64,000 nt of DNA from Mauremys mutica (lineage: Eukaryota > Chordata > Testudines > Geoemydidae). Position 1 is the first letter of the stretch; each line of letters begins with the position of its first letter. Made by a program: the position numbers and the translations under genes. Shown here one piece after another: positions 24,207 through 36,300 of this stretch. The notes under the pieces were generated by a model. It saw only the letters and a list, made by a program, of their open reading frames with translations, did no database searches and was not told the DNA's origin. Where the stretch lies: the NCBI RefSeq assembly GCF_020497125.1, contig NC_059080.1, positions 51,029,563 to 51,093,562 of the forward strand, given 5' to 3'.

Positions 24207-24686
24207 TGCGACAAAGTGGGAATGTTCTTAATGTTTTCTCTGAGTGCTGTGTGGGTGCCTCAGTTTCCCCTATGCATTTCTCGAGTGTCTAGGGGTGTGT
24301 AATTGTTGCAGAGCCCTAGGGGGCCAGTGTGATGGTATCTGCACAAAGAATGGCCCACACCCTGTCTCCTAGCAACTGGTTTTCTGGTCCCCTCCTCTGC
24401 GAAGGTGCCAACTGAAGATGTTGGAGAACAAAGGGATCAGGTGACCTCCTGGCCCGGGAAAGAGACAAAGACGAGAGGAGGGGCTGAAAGCCCAGACCGG
24501 TGTCTGGGATCCCTGGCTCCAATATGAACCCGACTGAGGGAGTCTTGTTGTCTGTACCTGCAAGCTCTGTTTTGGACTGTGTTCCTGTCGTCTAATAAAC
24601 CTTATGTTTTACTGGCTGGCTAAGAGTCATGGTGAATCGCAGGAAGCCAGGGGTGCAGGGCCTTGTCTCCCCCAAACTCTGTGACA
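24207..24686 (+). mobile_element. Solo LTR with perfect 5-bp TSD
   Basis: It runs from TGCGACAAAGTGGG to CTCTGTGACA, with AATGC duplicated at 24202-24206 and 24687-24691. A polyadenylation signal AATAAA lies near 24594, in the R-region position expected for a plus-strand LTR. It is 480 bp with no internal viral sequence, so recombination between LTRs probably removed the provirus. Confidence 0.82.
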
Positions 24687-24881
24687 AATGCTTTCTACCT
24701 TCTGCACGGCAACCCAGGGAGAACAGAAACCAGGATACTCCACAATGACTCGCAGGCTGCCATGGAGTGAGACACAAAGATGTGTGGCATGAGTGTTACA
24801 TTTGCATGCATGATAGTATCATTTGTAGTAGTGGGAAAACATGCAACATTGGAGTGTTGAGAACAGGGTTCAGTAAATAAT

Positions 24882-24966
24882 GGACCCAATTCTCATTTGC
24901 ACTAAGGCCCCTTTACACCATTCTGGCAGTGCAAAGGAGTCTTAAAGCAGGTATAAATGACCTAAT
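24882..24966. repeat. Short hairpin repeat
   Basis: Partly self-complementary sequence (CCAATTCTCATTTGCACTAA ... GGTATAAATGA) of the style of dispersed amniote hairpin repeats. Class unknown. Confidence 0.35.
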
Positions 24967-25163
24967 GTGTAGCAAAAAATGCTGGGGCACCTAATATGGA
25001 GATTCCCACTGAAGCTAGGAGATGGAAACTAGAGGGGAAACTCCAGGGAGTCTGCTGCCCAACTCAGGAGAGTAGCCACCTTCCATTACACCTTCTAAGG
25101 TGGAGAAGAGGGGATACTTCTCCAATCAGAAAGGGCCCCCTCTGGAGTCACGTCGATCTACAG

Positions 25164-25526
25164 CAGTAATTCTCAACCTTTCCAGACTATTGTACCCTTT
25201 CAGGAGGCTGATTTGTCTTGTGTATCCCCCAAGTTTCACCTCACTTAAAAACTACTTGCTTACAAAATCAGACATAAAAATACAAAAGTATCATAGCTTA
25301 CTTTCTCATTTTTACCATATAATTATAAAATGATTCATGGTCCCCATTGATATAGTATATACAGCAGCATAAACAAGTCATTGTCTGTATGAAATTTTAG
25401 TTTGTACTGACTTCACTAGTGCTTTTCATGTAGCCATGTAGGCAAATATCTAGATGAGTTGATGTAACCCCTGGGAAACCTCTGCATACCCCCAGGGGTA
25501 TGCATATGCCTGATTGAGAACCACTG
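25164..25526. mobile_element. hAT-like MITE with perfect 8-bp TSD
   Basis: The termini are CAGTAATTCTCAACC and TTGAGAACCACTG. ATCTACAG is duplicated at 25156-25163 and 25527-25534. It is 363 bp with no reading frame. The ends are related to those of the 1359-1577 element. Confidence 0.87.
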
Positions 25527-25851
25527 ATCTACAGTAAGGACAAGAGGTCATGGAAGTGTATCATTAGAAAACAAGCAGTAACCTCAAACTGTTTGATTGC
25601 AGTGGGAAAGCCCCAGTTTTATTCAGGGAGAATCCCCATTTACTCCCCCAAGGATTTAATTGCACATTCCTGTTAGTCAAATGAAGGAATGGCAGAACAA
25701 CCAGGAAAAGAGAAATTGGAGTGGCAGAGAAAAGAGACTATGAGTGAAATAATTGAAGAAAATGGCAAAACTCCTGTTGACTTCAACAGGGTCAGGATTT
25801 CACCCTATTATTATCTGCCTGCAGATTTCTGGTATATCCACCACCTAGTGT

Positions 25852-25875
25852 GTGTGTATATATATATATATATAT
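25852..25875. repeat. (GT)n(TA)n microsatellite
   Basis: A short GT run passes into about nine TA units. Confidence 0.9.
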
Positions 25876-26104
25876 GTAGGTCTGTTCCAACACCCACTGA
25901 AGCCAGTGAGAGTCTTTCAATTGAATTAATTGGTATTGGATCATGCCCCACCTGCCTGAGTTTTAGTAGAATTAACTGGCTGACCTCAGGGACTGTGGGT
26001 TCATAGTTTAAACTCTGACTAGTTGGTAATGCCTGACCCCTCTCCCCTAAGAAGTCTCAGCATCCATGTGACTATTAACCCTTGTGTTGCAGAGCAGAAT
26101 TGTC

Positions 26105-26375
26105 TATGGCCTTGTCTATGCTGGCGGTGGTGTGTAGGGTATGTGTAGCATGGCAGTGAAAGGCTCTGGCAGGGAGGAGACAGCAGGGAAAAGTTCCAGC
26201 AGCTCCCCGCTGCCTGAGCCTTTCACTATGGAGTGGGGAGGTGCTGGCAAGGGGAGGCCGTGGGGAAAGGCTCTGGAAGCGGAAATGAAGCAGCAGTGAT
26301 GAAATCAGCAGGGACTTGACACAAAGCCAATTGAAGTCTTTCCATTGACATCAAAGGATTGCAGATCAGGTCCTA
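26105..26375. repeat. Fragment of TIR-type repeat, plus hairpin motif
   Basis: The start, GGCCTTGTCTATGCTGG, resembles the ends of the CTACACT-type MITEs at 52933 and 62058. The body repeats AAAGGCTCTGG. A CCAATTGAAGTC...GATCAGGTCC motif follows. No right terminus is visible. 26376-27235 is blank. Confidence 0.35.
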
Positions 26376-27243
26376 GAAGAGGCTGGAACATCTGGAAGTT
26401 GTGTACGGGAATATGGAAATGGAGCAAGAAGAGCAGAATGCATGGACGTGAATCAGGAATTGATGGGACACAGTAAATTCTAGAAATTTCTTCTTTTTAA
26501 ATTGCTCAGGCTTTCAAATCTGACATATGTCACTCTCACCCAACACCCAAAACATTAAACAACTAGAGTCTCCAAAGAGTGAACGTGTCATGTGTAGTGG
26601 TGTCTTTTAATCATGATTCTGAGGGTGTGAAAGAACAGGCCTCTGATGTCCTGGCTCTCTGCTACATTTCCTTAGCTTGCTGGAATTTCCGCCTGTTTCT
26701 TCCCCTCTCAGATACTGGTTGAAGGACAGTGTCAATCCATGTGTATCCCTGACAGAAGCTGGAGAAGTGCCAGTTTGCTAATCAAATATCTTTGCCCCTC
26801 TCTCGGGTCTGTTGCCCCAGTGTGTTGGGTATTTTCATGAAGCAGGATTCGCTGTGGTGTCAGGCTCTGTCTTCCCCTATTATTAATCATTGAAGGGGGC
26901 TCTGCCAATCAAAGAAAAGATTTACGAGGCAAGCAGGAAGCTCCTGTTTTTACAGGAGTGTCTGGCACACAGTAGGAAAAGCAAACATTCCAAACATACC
27001 AAAGGATCCATGGGATAAAAATTCCCCAAGCAGCCAAGATTAAGACACTTGAAGCACATGGAAGGATTGAAACCTGAACTCAAGGATTTAACTGTCTTAT
27101 TAGTGGTCAGTACTGAGTGCTGGTAAGGAGACCCTGAACCATACATGAAAAGTCATTCTTGGGGAGAGTGTCACCCACAGCCCCTGGGGAGCCCTAAAGG
27201 CCGCTCCCATCTCCTCCCCATATGGTGGCCAGCATCCCTTTGG

Positions 27244-27654
27244 TAGTGTGACCATATTCCCAAAGGGAAAATGGGACACTGCACAGGGCTGGCCCAAGCT
27301 GCTCGCCCGAGCCCTGCCTGCCCCCGTGTGAGGCTGGGGTCACTGCTCGCTGGAACCCTGTCTGCCCCACCACCCACCAGACTGAGGTCACTGGTAGCTC
27401 AAACTCTGCTTGCCCCCCATGGGTGGCTGCTGCTAGTCACTCAAACTCTCCCCCCCCCCCGACGCTGGGCTGGCATCGCTGCTGGCACCCCCCCACATTC
27501 CTCTGCACCCCACTTTTTTGACAAAAGTGGGTATTTGTCCTGTTTGCGCTTGCCAATTGATCAAATGCCCACTTTTGCCAAAAAAATCAAGATGGCCAGA
27601 ACAGAGCTTAAAAAAGGGACTGTCTCAGCCAAAATGGAATGTATGGTCACCCTA
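27244..27654. mobile_element. hAT-like MITE, 7/8 TSD
   Basis: The termini are TAGTGTGACCATATTCCC and GTATGGTCACCCTA. The flanks CCCTTTGG (27236-27243) and CCCTTTGA (27655-27662) match at 7 of 8 bases. The interior has GC-rich imperfect repeats. The long reading frame through it is a by-product of base composition. Confidence 0.75.
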
Positions 27655-27764
27655 CCCTTTGACTAAGTTTTGGACAGGAATCTCTTTGGAAGCTATCAGC
27701 CTGGCTCTTTAACAAGTCAGAGAAGGGTCACTGTTGTGTGAGTCCACACAATGCCTGATCTCAG

Positions 27765-27866
27765 CCCTTCAGGGCAGGAGGACAGGACAGGGATTGTCTC
27801 CTACAGTGCCCAGCACAATGAGGCCCCAATATGGAATGGGGTCCATGGATGCTGCCATAAATGTTG
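27765..27866 (+). repeat. Dispersed repeat, GCCCAGCACAATGAGGCC family
   Basis: It contains GGACAGGGATTGTCTCCTAC and AGTGCCCAGCACAATGAGGC, matching the copy at 15299-15412. 27867-28800 is otherwise blank. Confidence 0.45.
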
Positions 27867-28803
27867 CAAAGTTTAGTTGCTATATAAAGGTTATAGTCTC
27901 ATGTTCATCTTTGTGCAAACCTCCCGCTGCCATCAGCACGTGTTCTGCCATGCATGCACTGCGGGAAATATATCACCCTGCATTTATCTCTCGGCCCACA
28001 GGCTGTAACTAAAAATGGAATCTGGCTCTCTCTTCTGAAGGAGTTTGACACTTCTACTGCAGTGGAACCCCTGCAAGTGAATTCAATGGGGCCTGCCTGC
28101 ATGGATTTGTTTGCAGAACTGGGGCCTAAATTATCAACAGTGTTTGCCTCTAAATCAAATGCTTTTCATTATTTTATCTCTTTGGTGTCTTCACTTGTCA
28201 GCAGCTACTGATGGCAGCAGTACAAAAGATCTCTTGACAATCTGGCAAATTGTTTGGAAATTAATGCTTTCATTATAAATTTGTCCCAATGAATACTACT
28301 TAGTTTTAGTTTCTACTGCCGGTATATTCCCTCACATCACACTAGCTGCTACTGTGTGTATCAGTAATCTGTGCTTGCTGCATATGTATAGGTTTTGAAG
28401 AGCATTACATTTCATTTCAGCTTTCACGGTAAGTTAATTTAAGAGCTAAGTTGAAGCATAATGATTTAGTTCAAACATTACTGAGTGCACAGCCTGCAGA
28501 CAGGTGCACAGGTTGCTGCTTGCTCCTTCTAGGGAACCTGCCACATGCTGGCCTTGTGACAATGTATCTTGCTCTCTTTCAGTCTCAAGCCTCAGTCCCA
28601 TTGACTTCAGTGGGGATACTCATGTGCTTAATGTTAAATGTGCTTAAATGCATTGCCAGATCAATGCTCAGCAATTTACAAGCTTGTGCCCTTAAAGTGC
28701 ACTTCTGGTCTGAGAAATGACTGTAAACGTGCATTTTCTTACTCCTTCTAGCTGCTCCTTCGGTATATTCAGTCACATTGGCTAATTTTAATTAGAACAA
28801 TCA

Positions 28804-30011
28804 GGGTATGGCTACACTGGCGAGTTGCAGTGCTGGAAAGCCTCCACCAGCACTGCAATTAGTAAGTGGCCACACCTGCAGGGCACTTCCAGCGCTGCAA
28901 CTCCCTGGCTGCAGCGCTGGCCGTACACCTGGCTCTGCATGGGGAATAAGGATTCCAGCGCTGGTGCTGCAGCGCTGGTCATCAAGTGTGGCCACACACC
29001 AGCACTGTGATTGGCCTCCAGGGTATAAGGATGTATCCCAGAATGCTTTTATAAATTACTCTCTTTGTTTTGTTATGCAGCCTGTCTTTGTTTTGTTGTG
29101 AACTCCGAGCTCCGAGCTCCCTAGCTCTGTTGATCCCGGAGCTGTTTATCTACAAACACAGCTCCTGTTTGCTGTGATCAATCTGTGAACAATCAAATGA
29201 GATAATGAGGCAGGCAGGGAGTGAGTGTTTGCTTGACAGAAACAGCGGGGGCAGAGGGGAGAAAGGGAGTCGTGTTGGCTGCAGGCTGTTTGCAGTTAAG
29301 AGTTATGGGTAAGGGATCGGGAACATGTTCTGATTTTTCAAGTCAGGAAGGTAACACACAGTGTTGGCTCAAAAAATCCACTCTCTCTCTCTCCCCCGCT
29401 CCCTGTCACACTACGCCCCACCCCACCCCCCTCTTTTGAAAAGCACCATTGCTCAGGGCCGGCTCCAGAGCCCAGCGGGGCAAGCACCCGCCTGGGGCGG
29501 CCCTTTCCCGGGGGGGCGGCAGGCTGGGCCGGCGGACCTGCCGCAGTCATGCCTGCGGGAGGTCCACCGGAGCCCCGGGAGCAGCGGACCTCCCGCAGGC
29601 ATGACTGCGGACGGTTCGCTGGTCCCGCGGCTCGGCTGGACCTCCCGCAGGCATGCCTGCGGCAGCTCAACCGGAGCCGCCGGACCAGCGAACCACCCGC
29701 AACTGCGGGAGGTCCAGCCGAGCTGCGCGACCAGCGGACCCTCCGCAGTCATGCCCGCGGGAGGTCCGCTGCTCCCGCGGCTCCGGGGCGCCTCCCGCGC
29801 ATGACTGCTTGGGGCGGCCAAATTTGTAGAGCCGCCCCTGCCGTTGCTGCCACTTGAATGCTGGGATAGCTGCCTATAATGCATCACTCCCAACAGCGCT
29901 GCAAATGCTGCCACACACCAGCACTGGTAGCTGTGAGTGTGGCCACACACCAGCGCTGGCCCTGCACAGCTGGACGACCAGCGCTGCAGATTTGTAAGTG
30001 TAGCCATACCC
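28804..30011. mobile_element. MITE copy A (GGGTATGGCTACACT ends), interrupted
   Basis: The ends are GGGTATGGCTACACT and AGTGTAGCCATACCC. Many subterminal CAGCGCTG words are present. The 3-bp flanks are TCA and TTA, a weak Harbinger-like TWA match. It aligns throughout with copy B at 30124-30975, except for the GC-rich insertion at 29454-29840. Confidence 0.75.
29454..29840. mobile_element. GC-rich hAT-like element, nested in MITE A
   Basis: The termini are CAGGGCCGGCTCCAG and TAGAGCCGCCCCTG. The flanks CCATTGCT (29446-29453) and CCGTTGCT (29841-29848) match at 7 of 8 bases. The interior is a CpG-rich set of repeated inverted GGTCCACCGGAGC / CCTCCCGCAGGCATG blocks. The same family occurs at 31573-31876 and 32121-32384. 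Confidence 0.78.
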
Positions 30012-30123
30012 TTAGTTTTGAGTGTTTTTTTTACTCCTGTTAGCTTTGCAGAGCCAATACAGCTGCAAGAGAGTGGGCTGGATTCAATTCCTTCCCATGC
30101 ATCATCAAGAGAATAGTTTCCTA

Positions 30124-30975
30124 GGGTATGGCTACACTTGAGAGTTGCAGCGCTGGTGGAGGCTTTCCAGCGCTGCAATTAGTAACTGTCCACACCTGCA
30201 GGGCACATCCAGTGCTGCAACTCCCTGGCTGCAGTGCTGGCTGTACACCTGGGTCTGCTTGGGGTATAACCATTGCAGCGCTGGTGCTACAGCGCTGCTC
30301 GTAAAGTGTGGCCACACACCAGCGCTGTTATTGGCCTCCAGGGTATTAGGAGATATCCCAGAATGCTTTTAACTAAATTACTCCCTTTGTTTTGTTATGC
30401 TGCCTCTCTTTGTTTTGTTGTGAACTCGGGGCTCTGGGAGCTGCTTATCTAAAAAACAAACACAGCTCCTGTTTGCCGTGATCAATCCATAACTGACTGA
30501 ACAATCAAATGAGATAAACCCACTACCTTGCTGTGAATGAGGCAGGCAGGGGGTTGAGTGTTTGCTTGATGAGAGAAACAGTGGGGGCAGGGGTGAGAAA
30601 GGGAGTCCGTTGGAGCAGCTGCTTATCTGGTCTGCAGGCTGTTTGCAGTTAAGAGTAAGGGGTCGGGAAAAATTTCTGATTTTGCAAGTCAGGGAGCTGA
30701 TACACAGTGTCGGCTCCAAAAATCCACTCTCTCTCTCTCCCCCGCTCCCTGTCACACTACACTCCACCCCACCCCCCTCTTTTGGAAAGCACGTTGCTGC
30801 CACTTGAACACTGGGATAGCTGCCCATAATGCATCACTCCCAACAGCGCTGCAAATGCGACCACACTGCAGCGCTGGTAGCTGTGAGTGTGGCCGCACAC
30901 CAGCGCTTTCCCTACACAGCTGTACGACCAGCGCTGTAACTCCCAGTGGTGCAACTCTCAAGTGTAGCCATACCC
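30124..30975. mobile_element. MITE copy B (GGGTATGGCTACACT ends), intact
   Basis: It has the same ends and interior as copy A, in the same orientation and only 112 bp downstream. The 3-bp flanks are CTA and TTA. It acts as the empty-site reference that proves the insertion in copy A. It is non-coding. 30976-31564 shows nothing recognised. Confidence 0.78.
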
Positions 30976-31572
30976 TTAAACTCCAGTCAGTCCAACTGAT
31001 AGCAGTGGGATTGCACAGATATCTCTGAGGTGATCATTTGAAAACATTTGAGTTGCACAGGTGTAAGTGAGAGCCTAATTTGGCCTGCGGAACCTGTATT
31101 GGTGATGATCATGTTTGAAAAGGAAAGAAGCCAAGCTTGTTTTGCAGATCGCATGTTGAATTTCCAGGACTGGCAGTCAGAAAAAACATTGTTTCTTTGC
31201 ACTTAGCAAATTTGATCAGCGACCGTTGAAAAGCCATTACAGAGATGCCACAATGCCATTTTTACAAAGTCACGTTCAGAGCAGATTCCCCACTTTGGTA
31301 TTTTTTGCAATAACACATGAAAGAATTAAATGTACAGCTACCCTCTGCCATAATAAAAACAGAGACAATGGTAACATCCCCAACTCATTACTGGAAAACA
31401 AAACACCCTTCACAGCCAGTTTGCTGAGCAAACAGCTATGACATGCAATTTTAAATATGCTCTCTCCTGCACAATTGGCTTCGGACCGCAATAAATGCAA
31501 CCCACATTCTGCAGATATTTCATCTGTCACAGGTGATCTGTACACCAAGGTGAACTGTAATTATGATGCATG

Positions 31573-31876
31573 CAGGGGCGGCTCTAGCAATTGCGCCGCC
31601 CCAAGCAGGGCGGCACGCCGTGGGGGGCGCTCTGGCGGTCGCCAGTCCCGCGGCTCCGGTGGACCTCCTGCAGACGTGCCTGCAGAGGGTCCGCTGGTCC
31701 CGCGGCTCCGGTGGAGCATCCGCAGGCATGCCTGCGGCAGGTCCACCGGAGCCGCCGGACGACCTGACCCTCCGCAGGCACGCCTGTGGGAGGTCCACCG
31801 GAGCCGCCTGCCGCCCTCCCGGTGGCAAGCCGCCCCAAGCGTGCACTTGGCGCGCTGGGGTCTAGAGCCGGCCCTG
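31573..31876. mobile_element. GC-rich hAT-like element, perfect 8-bp TSD
   Basis: The termini are CAGGGGCGGCTCTAG and CTAGAGCCGGCCCTG. GATGCATG is duplicated exactly at 31565-31572 and 31877-31884. The interior is CpG-rich with inverted blocks. Frames of about 100-150 codons on both strands are compositional artefacts. Confidence 0.87.
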
Positions 31877-32120
31877 GATGCATGGGCAGAAGGTGTTTAA
31901 GAGCTGTTCTCTCAATGGCATTGAATAACAGATGGTCATAACAGTTTACCAGGGCACTGATAGAACAACACTGTCCCCACTAAATATCTGATTCTGTCTC
32001 GCAGGGGGCTAGGAAACGAAGAGGCTGACACAGGCAGAAAACAAGAAAAGGGATGAACTAGTGAAGAGGGTATAAATGTAGGTATCACTGGTGACAAGTC
32101 ATAATGTTGAAGCCAGGAAG

Positions 32121-32384
32121 CAGGGGCGGCTCCAGGCACCAGTGCACCAAGCGCGTGACTGGGGTGGCAAGCCACGGGGGGGCGGCCTGCCGGATGCCGT
32201 TAGGGCGGCAGTCATGCTGCCTTCGGCGGCATGCCTGCGGGAGGTCCACTGGTCCCGCGGCTTCACTGGCAATTCTGCGGCGGGTACTCCGAAGGCGTGG
32301 GACCAGCAGACCTCCCGCAGGCATGCCGCTGAAAGCTGCCTGAATGCTGTGCTTGGGGTGGCAAAATACATAGAGCCGCCCCTG
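32121..32384. mobile_element. GC-rich hAT-like element
   Basis: The termini are CAGGGGCGGCTCCAG and TAGAGCCGCCCCTG. The flanks CCAGGAAG and GCAGGTGG match at only 5 of 8 bases, so the TSD is eroded. It is the same family as 29454-29840. 32385-33185 is blank. Confidence 0.72.
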
Positions 32385-33186
32385 GCAGGTGGTTAAATAT
32401 AATGGCATACGTATATAAGAAGTGATCAGGGATAGAAACCCAGGGGAGTTGCATGGTGAGGAAGTTCATTGTTAGAACAGTGACCATTGTCAATTACAAA
32501 AGGCCTTGGATAGGCTACAGATCATGAGTAATTAGGGTATTTTCATGTCACGTTTTTACATGAATTAGGAACCTTGATATCTCGATTTCTTGTTCCTTTT
32601 AATATGTATTTATTTCATGCAACCTTGATATCAAATGTCAGGATTTTCCAGTGCATGACACAGCAGCCAGACTGTATCAAGAAATCAATGAATAATCATG
32701 CCTTCCCCATGAAATGGCTGGATCAATTTGATTATGCCATGATTATCTGCCAAAGCAATTGGTAGGAAAGGAGGAGATGCAATGCATACTTAATGGCTAT
32801 ATGCACTCCCCTTTCAACTCTGAAGACCCCCATTCTGACTGTCTTTCACTCACAAGTGAAGGGAGCTAGCTAGTCTCTCGGCCTCATCCATCCTTTGCTT
32901 TTGTCCATATCCTAAATCCATTACATCACCTGGCACATTACATCACCTGATTGGGAAGAAACTGCATATGAAATAGCATGGCAGTTGCAAGGAGGACTGA
33001 AGAGAATTGGCTGAGCTGTGTGGGGCCCCGCACTGGAATAACATGGTAATGAAGAACAAACTTACGTTCTTACATCCAAGGTCTCTGGAACGGTGTCTTC
33101 CCTCAGTATGGGCCTGACTCCACAATGAGGCACTAATGATGGAAAATGTAATCTTATAACAATGCATAGCACTTACCGTTTATAGA

Positions 33187-33344
33187 AAAAAGAACAGGAG
33201 TACTTGTGGCACCTTAGAGACTAACAAATTTATTTCAGCATAAGCTTTTTGGGGCTACAGCTCACTTCTTCAGATGCATAGAATGGAACACACAGACATA
33301 TCTTTTTGCGGATACAGACTAACACGGCTGCTACTCTGAAACCT
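33187..33344 (-). mobile_element. Dispersed retroelement tail, probably Penelope-like, inverted 5' part
   Basis: On the minus strand the body reads ATAAATTTGTTAGTCTCTAA then GGTGCCACAAGTACTCCTG. The plus-strand sequence GCGGATACAGACTAACACGG at 33308-33327, which belongs to the same repeat unit, follows in the opposite orientation. This inversion suggests twin priming during insertion. The hammerhead-like motif here is degenerate (CTGAAGA at 33267-33273). Confidence 0.6.
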
Positions 33345-33345
33345 G

Positions 33346-36300
33346 TTTATAGTGATTCATGAGTTCAAAGATCAGTGCAAGCACTAATTCCTCCACTAAT
33401 TATTGTTCTTTTTCTTTCCTGCTCTCTCTACCTATGTTTCAGGAACCTTTGGTTCTGACATCATAATCTGCTGCTATGGGAATAAATGACGTAATGAAAA
33501 AGGGTGTTTAGGATGAGTTCTGACAGATGGTAGTAATACATAGGTATCTTTGGTAAGGTTTTAGAGACAAGAGAGATTTTTGACTCAAGATGAGAGTCCT
33601 GCTGTAACCATTTCTCTTTGCAGATGTCCTTGTGTCAACCCTTATAGAAGATACATAGGTTCATTAAGCTGGGGAGAGAGTAAATAGGGCAAGAATTTTC
33701 TCTCCATTTTCATGGCTGCTTTAGGCTCCAGAAGGAGTCAGTGATGTTTATGAGGAGCGCTGCTGCCCCCTGCGTGCTCCTTAGACAAGCCTTTATTTTC
33801 CCCCTTTTAAATGAGGGCCATTCTTGTTCCAGTGAGGCCTGGCTGGCGATGCTGAAATTCCTTTGCCTCTGTTTGTTGCTATTCTGGCAGCCAGTTTCCA
33901 TGGCGACGCAGATTCCATGCGAGCTGGCGGAGGGCCTAGCACAACCCCATACCTCAAGGTCTCCTTGGAAAAGAACCTCCCCCCTCCAAAAGAAGGAAGA
34001 AGAGCAGGAATACATCCCTGCCCTTCCCCAAACCCAGCACACCCACACTCCAGCATCAATTTGGCTCCTTTGTTGGGAGCAGTGTAGTTGTTTGGATTGT
34101 GAGTGTTGTTTTAGGGTGTCAGGAATCCACAGCACATCCCCCCCTTCCCGTCTCCCCTGCGTACACTCAGGAATTACCACATCATGCTAACATTTCAACA
34201 CAAGCAAGCACTCCAGATGGTACGCATTAAAATTCCGAGATTTCTGATTCGCCAATGACAGCTTGCTCCCTAAATTATCCCCAGAAATACAAACCAAATC
34301 TAAGCACTGGGTAAAGACAGAGGGGGGAATGAAAGTTAGATGAGGAAAGGGAGAAAAGACAGGGACAACCATTCCCTTTCCCCTCTCCCTGCTTAACATT
34401 AGGCTTTCCCCATATATTTCATTGCTGCAGTGACTGTGGTTTGCTGCATCGCCACAGTGGCTGGTGGTTTCCTTGCTGATGACACTGTCTCTGTGTGGGT
34501 GAACTGGAGATGTTTTTGGGAAAATTAGTGCAGCTGGAACTTCCCCTTCTGTTCTCAAAATTGGATTAGGGGACTTGGGCTGCGTGCTTTGCTTTTACTC
34601 TTAAGGGAACCTAGCCTAGCCCTTTTTGCTCTGTAGGTGCCCCACTGAAGAGCATACTGTTTAACTGGGTATCTGCTGGGGCTGATGATCACTTTCCCCC
34701 TTCATGAGGCTCTCCAGCTGGAATGGAGATGGCTAAGAAAAGTGCTACTATCATATGGCAACTGTGCAACATGATGCATTTGAAGGAAAACAATGTTTGA
34801 GACAGAACTCCAGGCCCTGATTCCGTGAGTCCTAGAAGTGTGACTTCCAACCGATCAATGAATCCTTCCCTCTACAGCACCTGCTACTACTAAATCTAGG
34901 GAATAGTACTGTTAAGATCTTATAGGTGGTCCAGCCCCTTGCTCTGCTTTTACATTTCACCTTCTGGGTCAGTCTATAAGTTGGTATTGACCCATAGAGG
35001 TGGTTGTGGTACATCTTGCCCCCTGACCTGGATGCAAAATGACACAAAGATGGGCCTAATGGAAGGGGAAATACAAAAGGGATTATTAGTGGCAAGGTAA
35101 GCATGTGAGCATGAACTCATACTGGCCTTCCCCAGTTGAGATGTGAATTAAATCAATGTTATGTAGATTTAGATTCAGAGAAAATAGAATCTGGTTCTTC
35201 AGTAACAGTTTCTTTACACTTTCCCTGGAGTGACACTTGGTCACGAACTGTAGCCTGCTGTCTGGAACACTCACTAGAGGACAAGGGCAGCAGGTCTATT
35301 ACAAGAGAAAGCAGAGCCTTCTCAAAGGAATGTCATCCCAGCTCTTGTAATATGTTGTCATGGTTTGTATTTGCATGTCGCTGCAGTAAAGCACAACTGC
35401 CAGCACTGAGAGATTATACTACCAGGCATGTTAGAGGCATGGACACATTAATGAAACACATGCTTAATTCAGCACGCTTAAGTTCCATTGGCTTCAATGA
35501 GACTTAAGCATGTGCTTAACTGCTTTGCTAAGTAAGGTTGTGCTTACTCGTGTTCTCAAAGTTAAGCACGTACTTTAAGTGCTGTACTCAATTAAGGCCA
35601 TGGAGGTCAAGCAAACAGGATTTCGCTCCAGACTCATCTAGGTTTAAAAATAAGATACCGTTTCTTCCATCTTATTTTATAACGCAATATCCAATTTGAT
35701 GTAGTTCATATGTTACCCAAAAAAGAATGTATAAGATGGGCAGACAAGCTAGCCAGATGCTAAATAGGAGGTTGCTCTGTTGCCAAATTTAATCAGGTGG
35801 TAGGATTTAATGGTAGATTTACCCACCTCCCTCCAAAATTCTGAAGATTCATAACTGAGCAATGTGAATCTATCAGAAAAGTATGTTGCTGAGACTGGCA
35901 CTGCTGGCCAAGATAGCAACAGATGGACTGTAAGGCCACAACAAGGTATATATTAGTTGGCTAATGGTGTGCACCATGGATACTTTGTAAGGCACAAGGC
36001 CATAGGCCAAATGATTTCATCCACACAGAAACATCAATAGCCTACTAATCCATGCCTTGTTGTGGCTTGCTTGAAATATTAATTATTTTTGGCTAACTTT
36101 TTTTTTTTGGCACTGTGGTGGAGAGTTTGGAACACAGAAGGTAACTTGGATGTACTTTATAATACAGTGATTTTAATTAGAGTAATTACAATATAGTTGT
36201 GCTTTCTGATATCTGTAACTAAAAATCATTCATATATCTCAGTCTAAATACACAATGGAATTATTCAATACCCCGTTAGTTTAAAACATGTAGCTTTAAA

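Noticed and set aside
29361..30178. Frames of up to 241 codons in GC-rich DNA
   Set aside because: They run through the CpG-rich hAT-like element and its inverted blocks. Arg/Pro/Gly-rich repeats on both strands are compositional.
33710..34190. Overlapping 150-codon frames on both strands
   Set aside because: Mirror frames of similar length suggest chance. The translations are low in conserved motifs and no splice sites support an exon.
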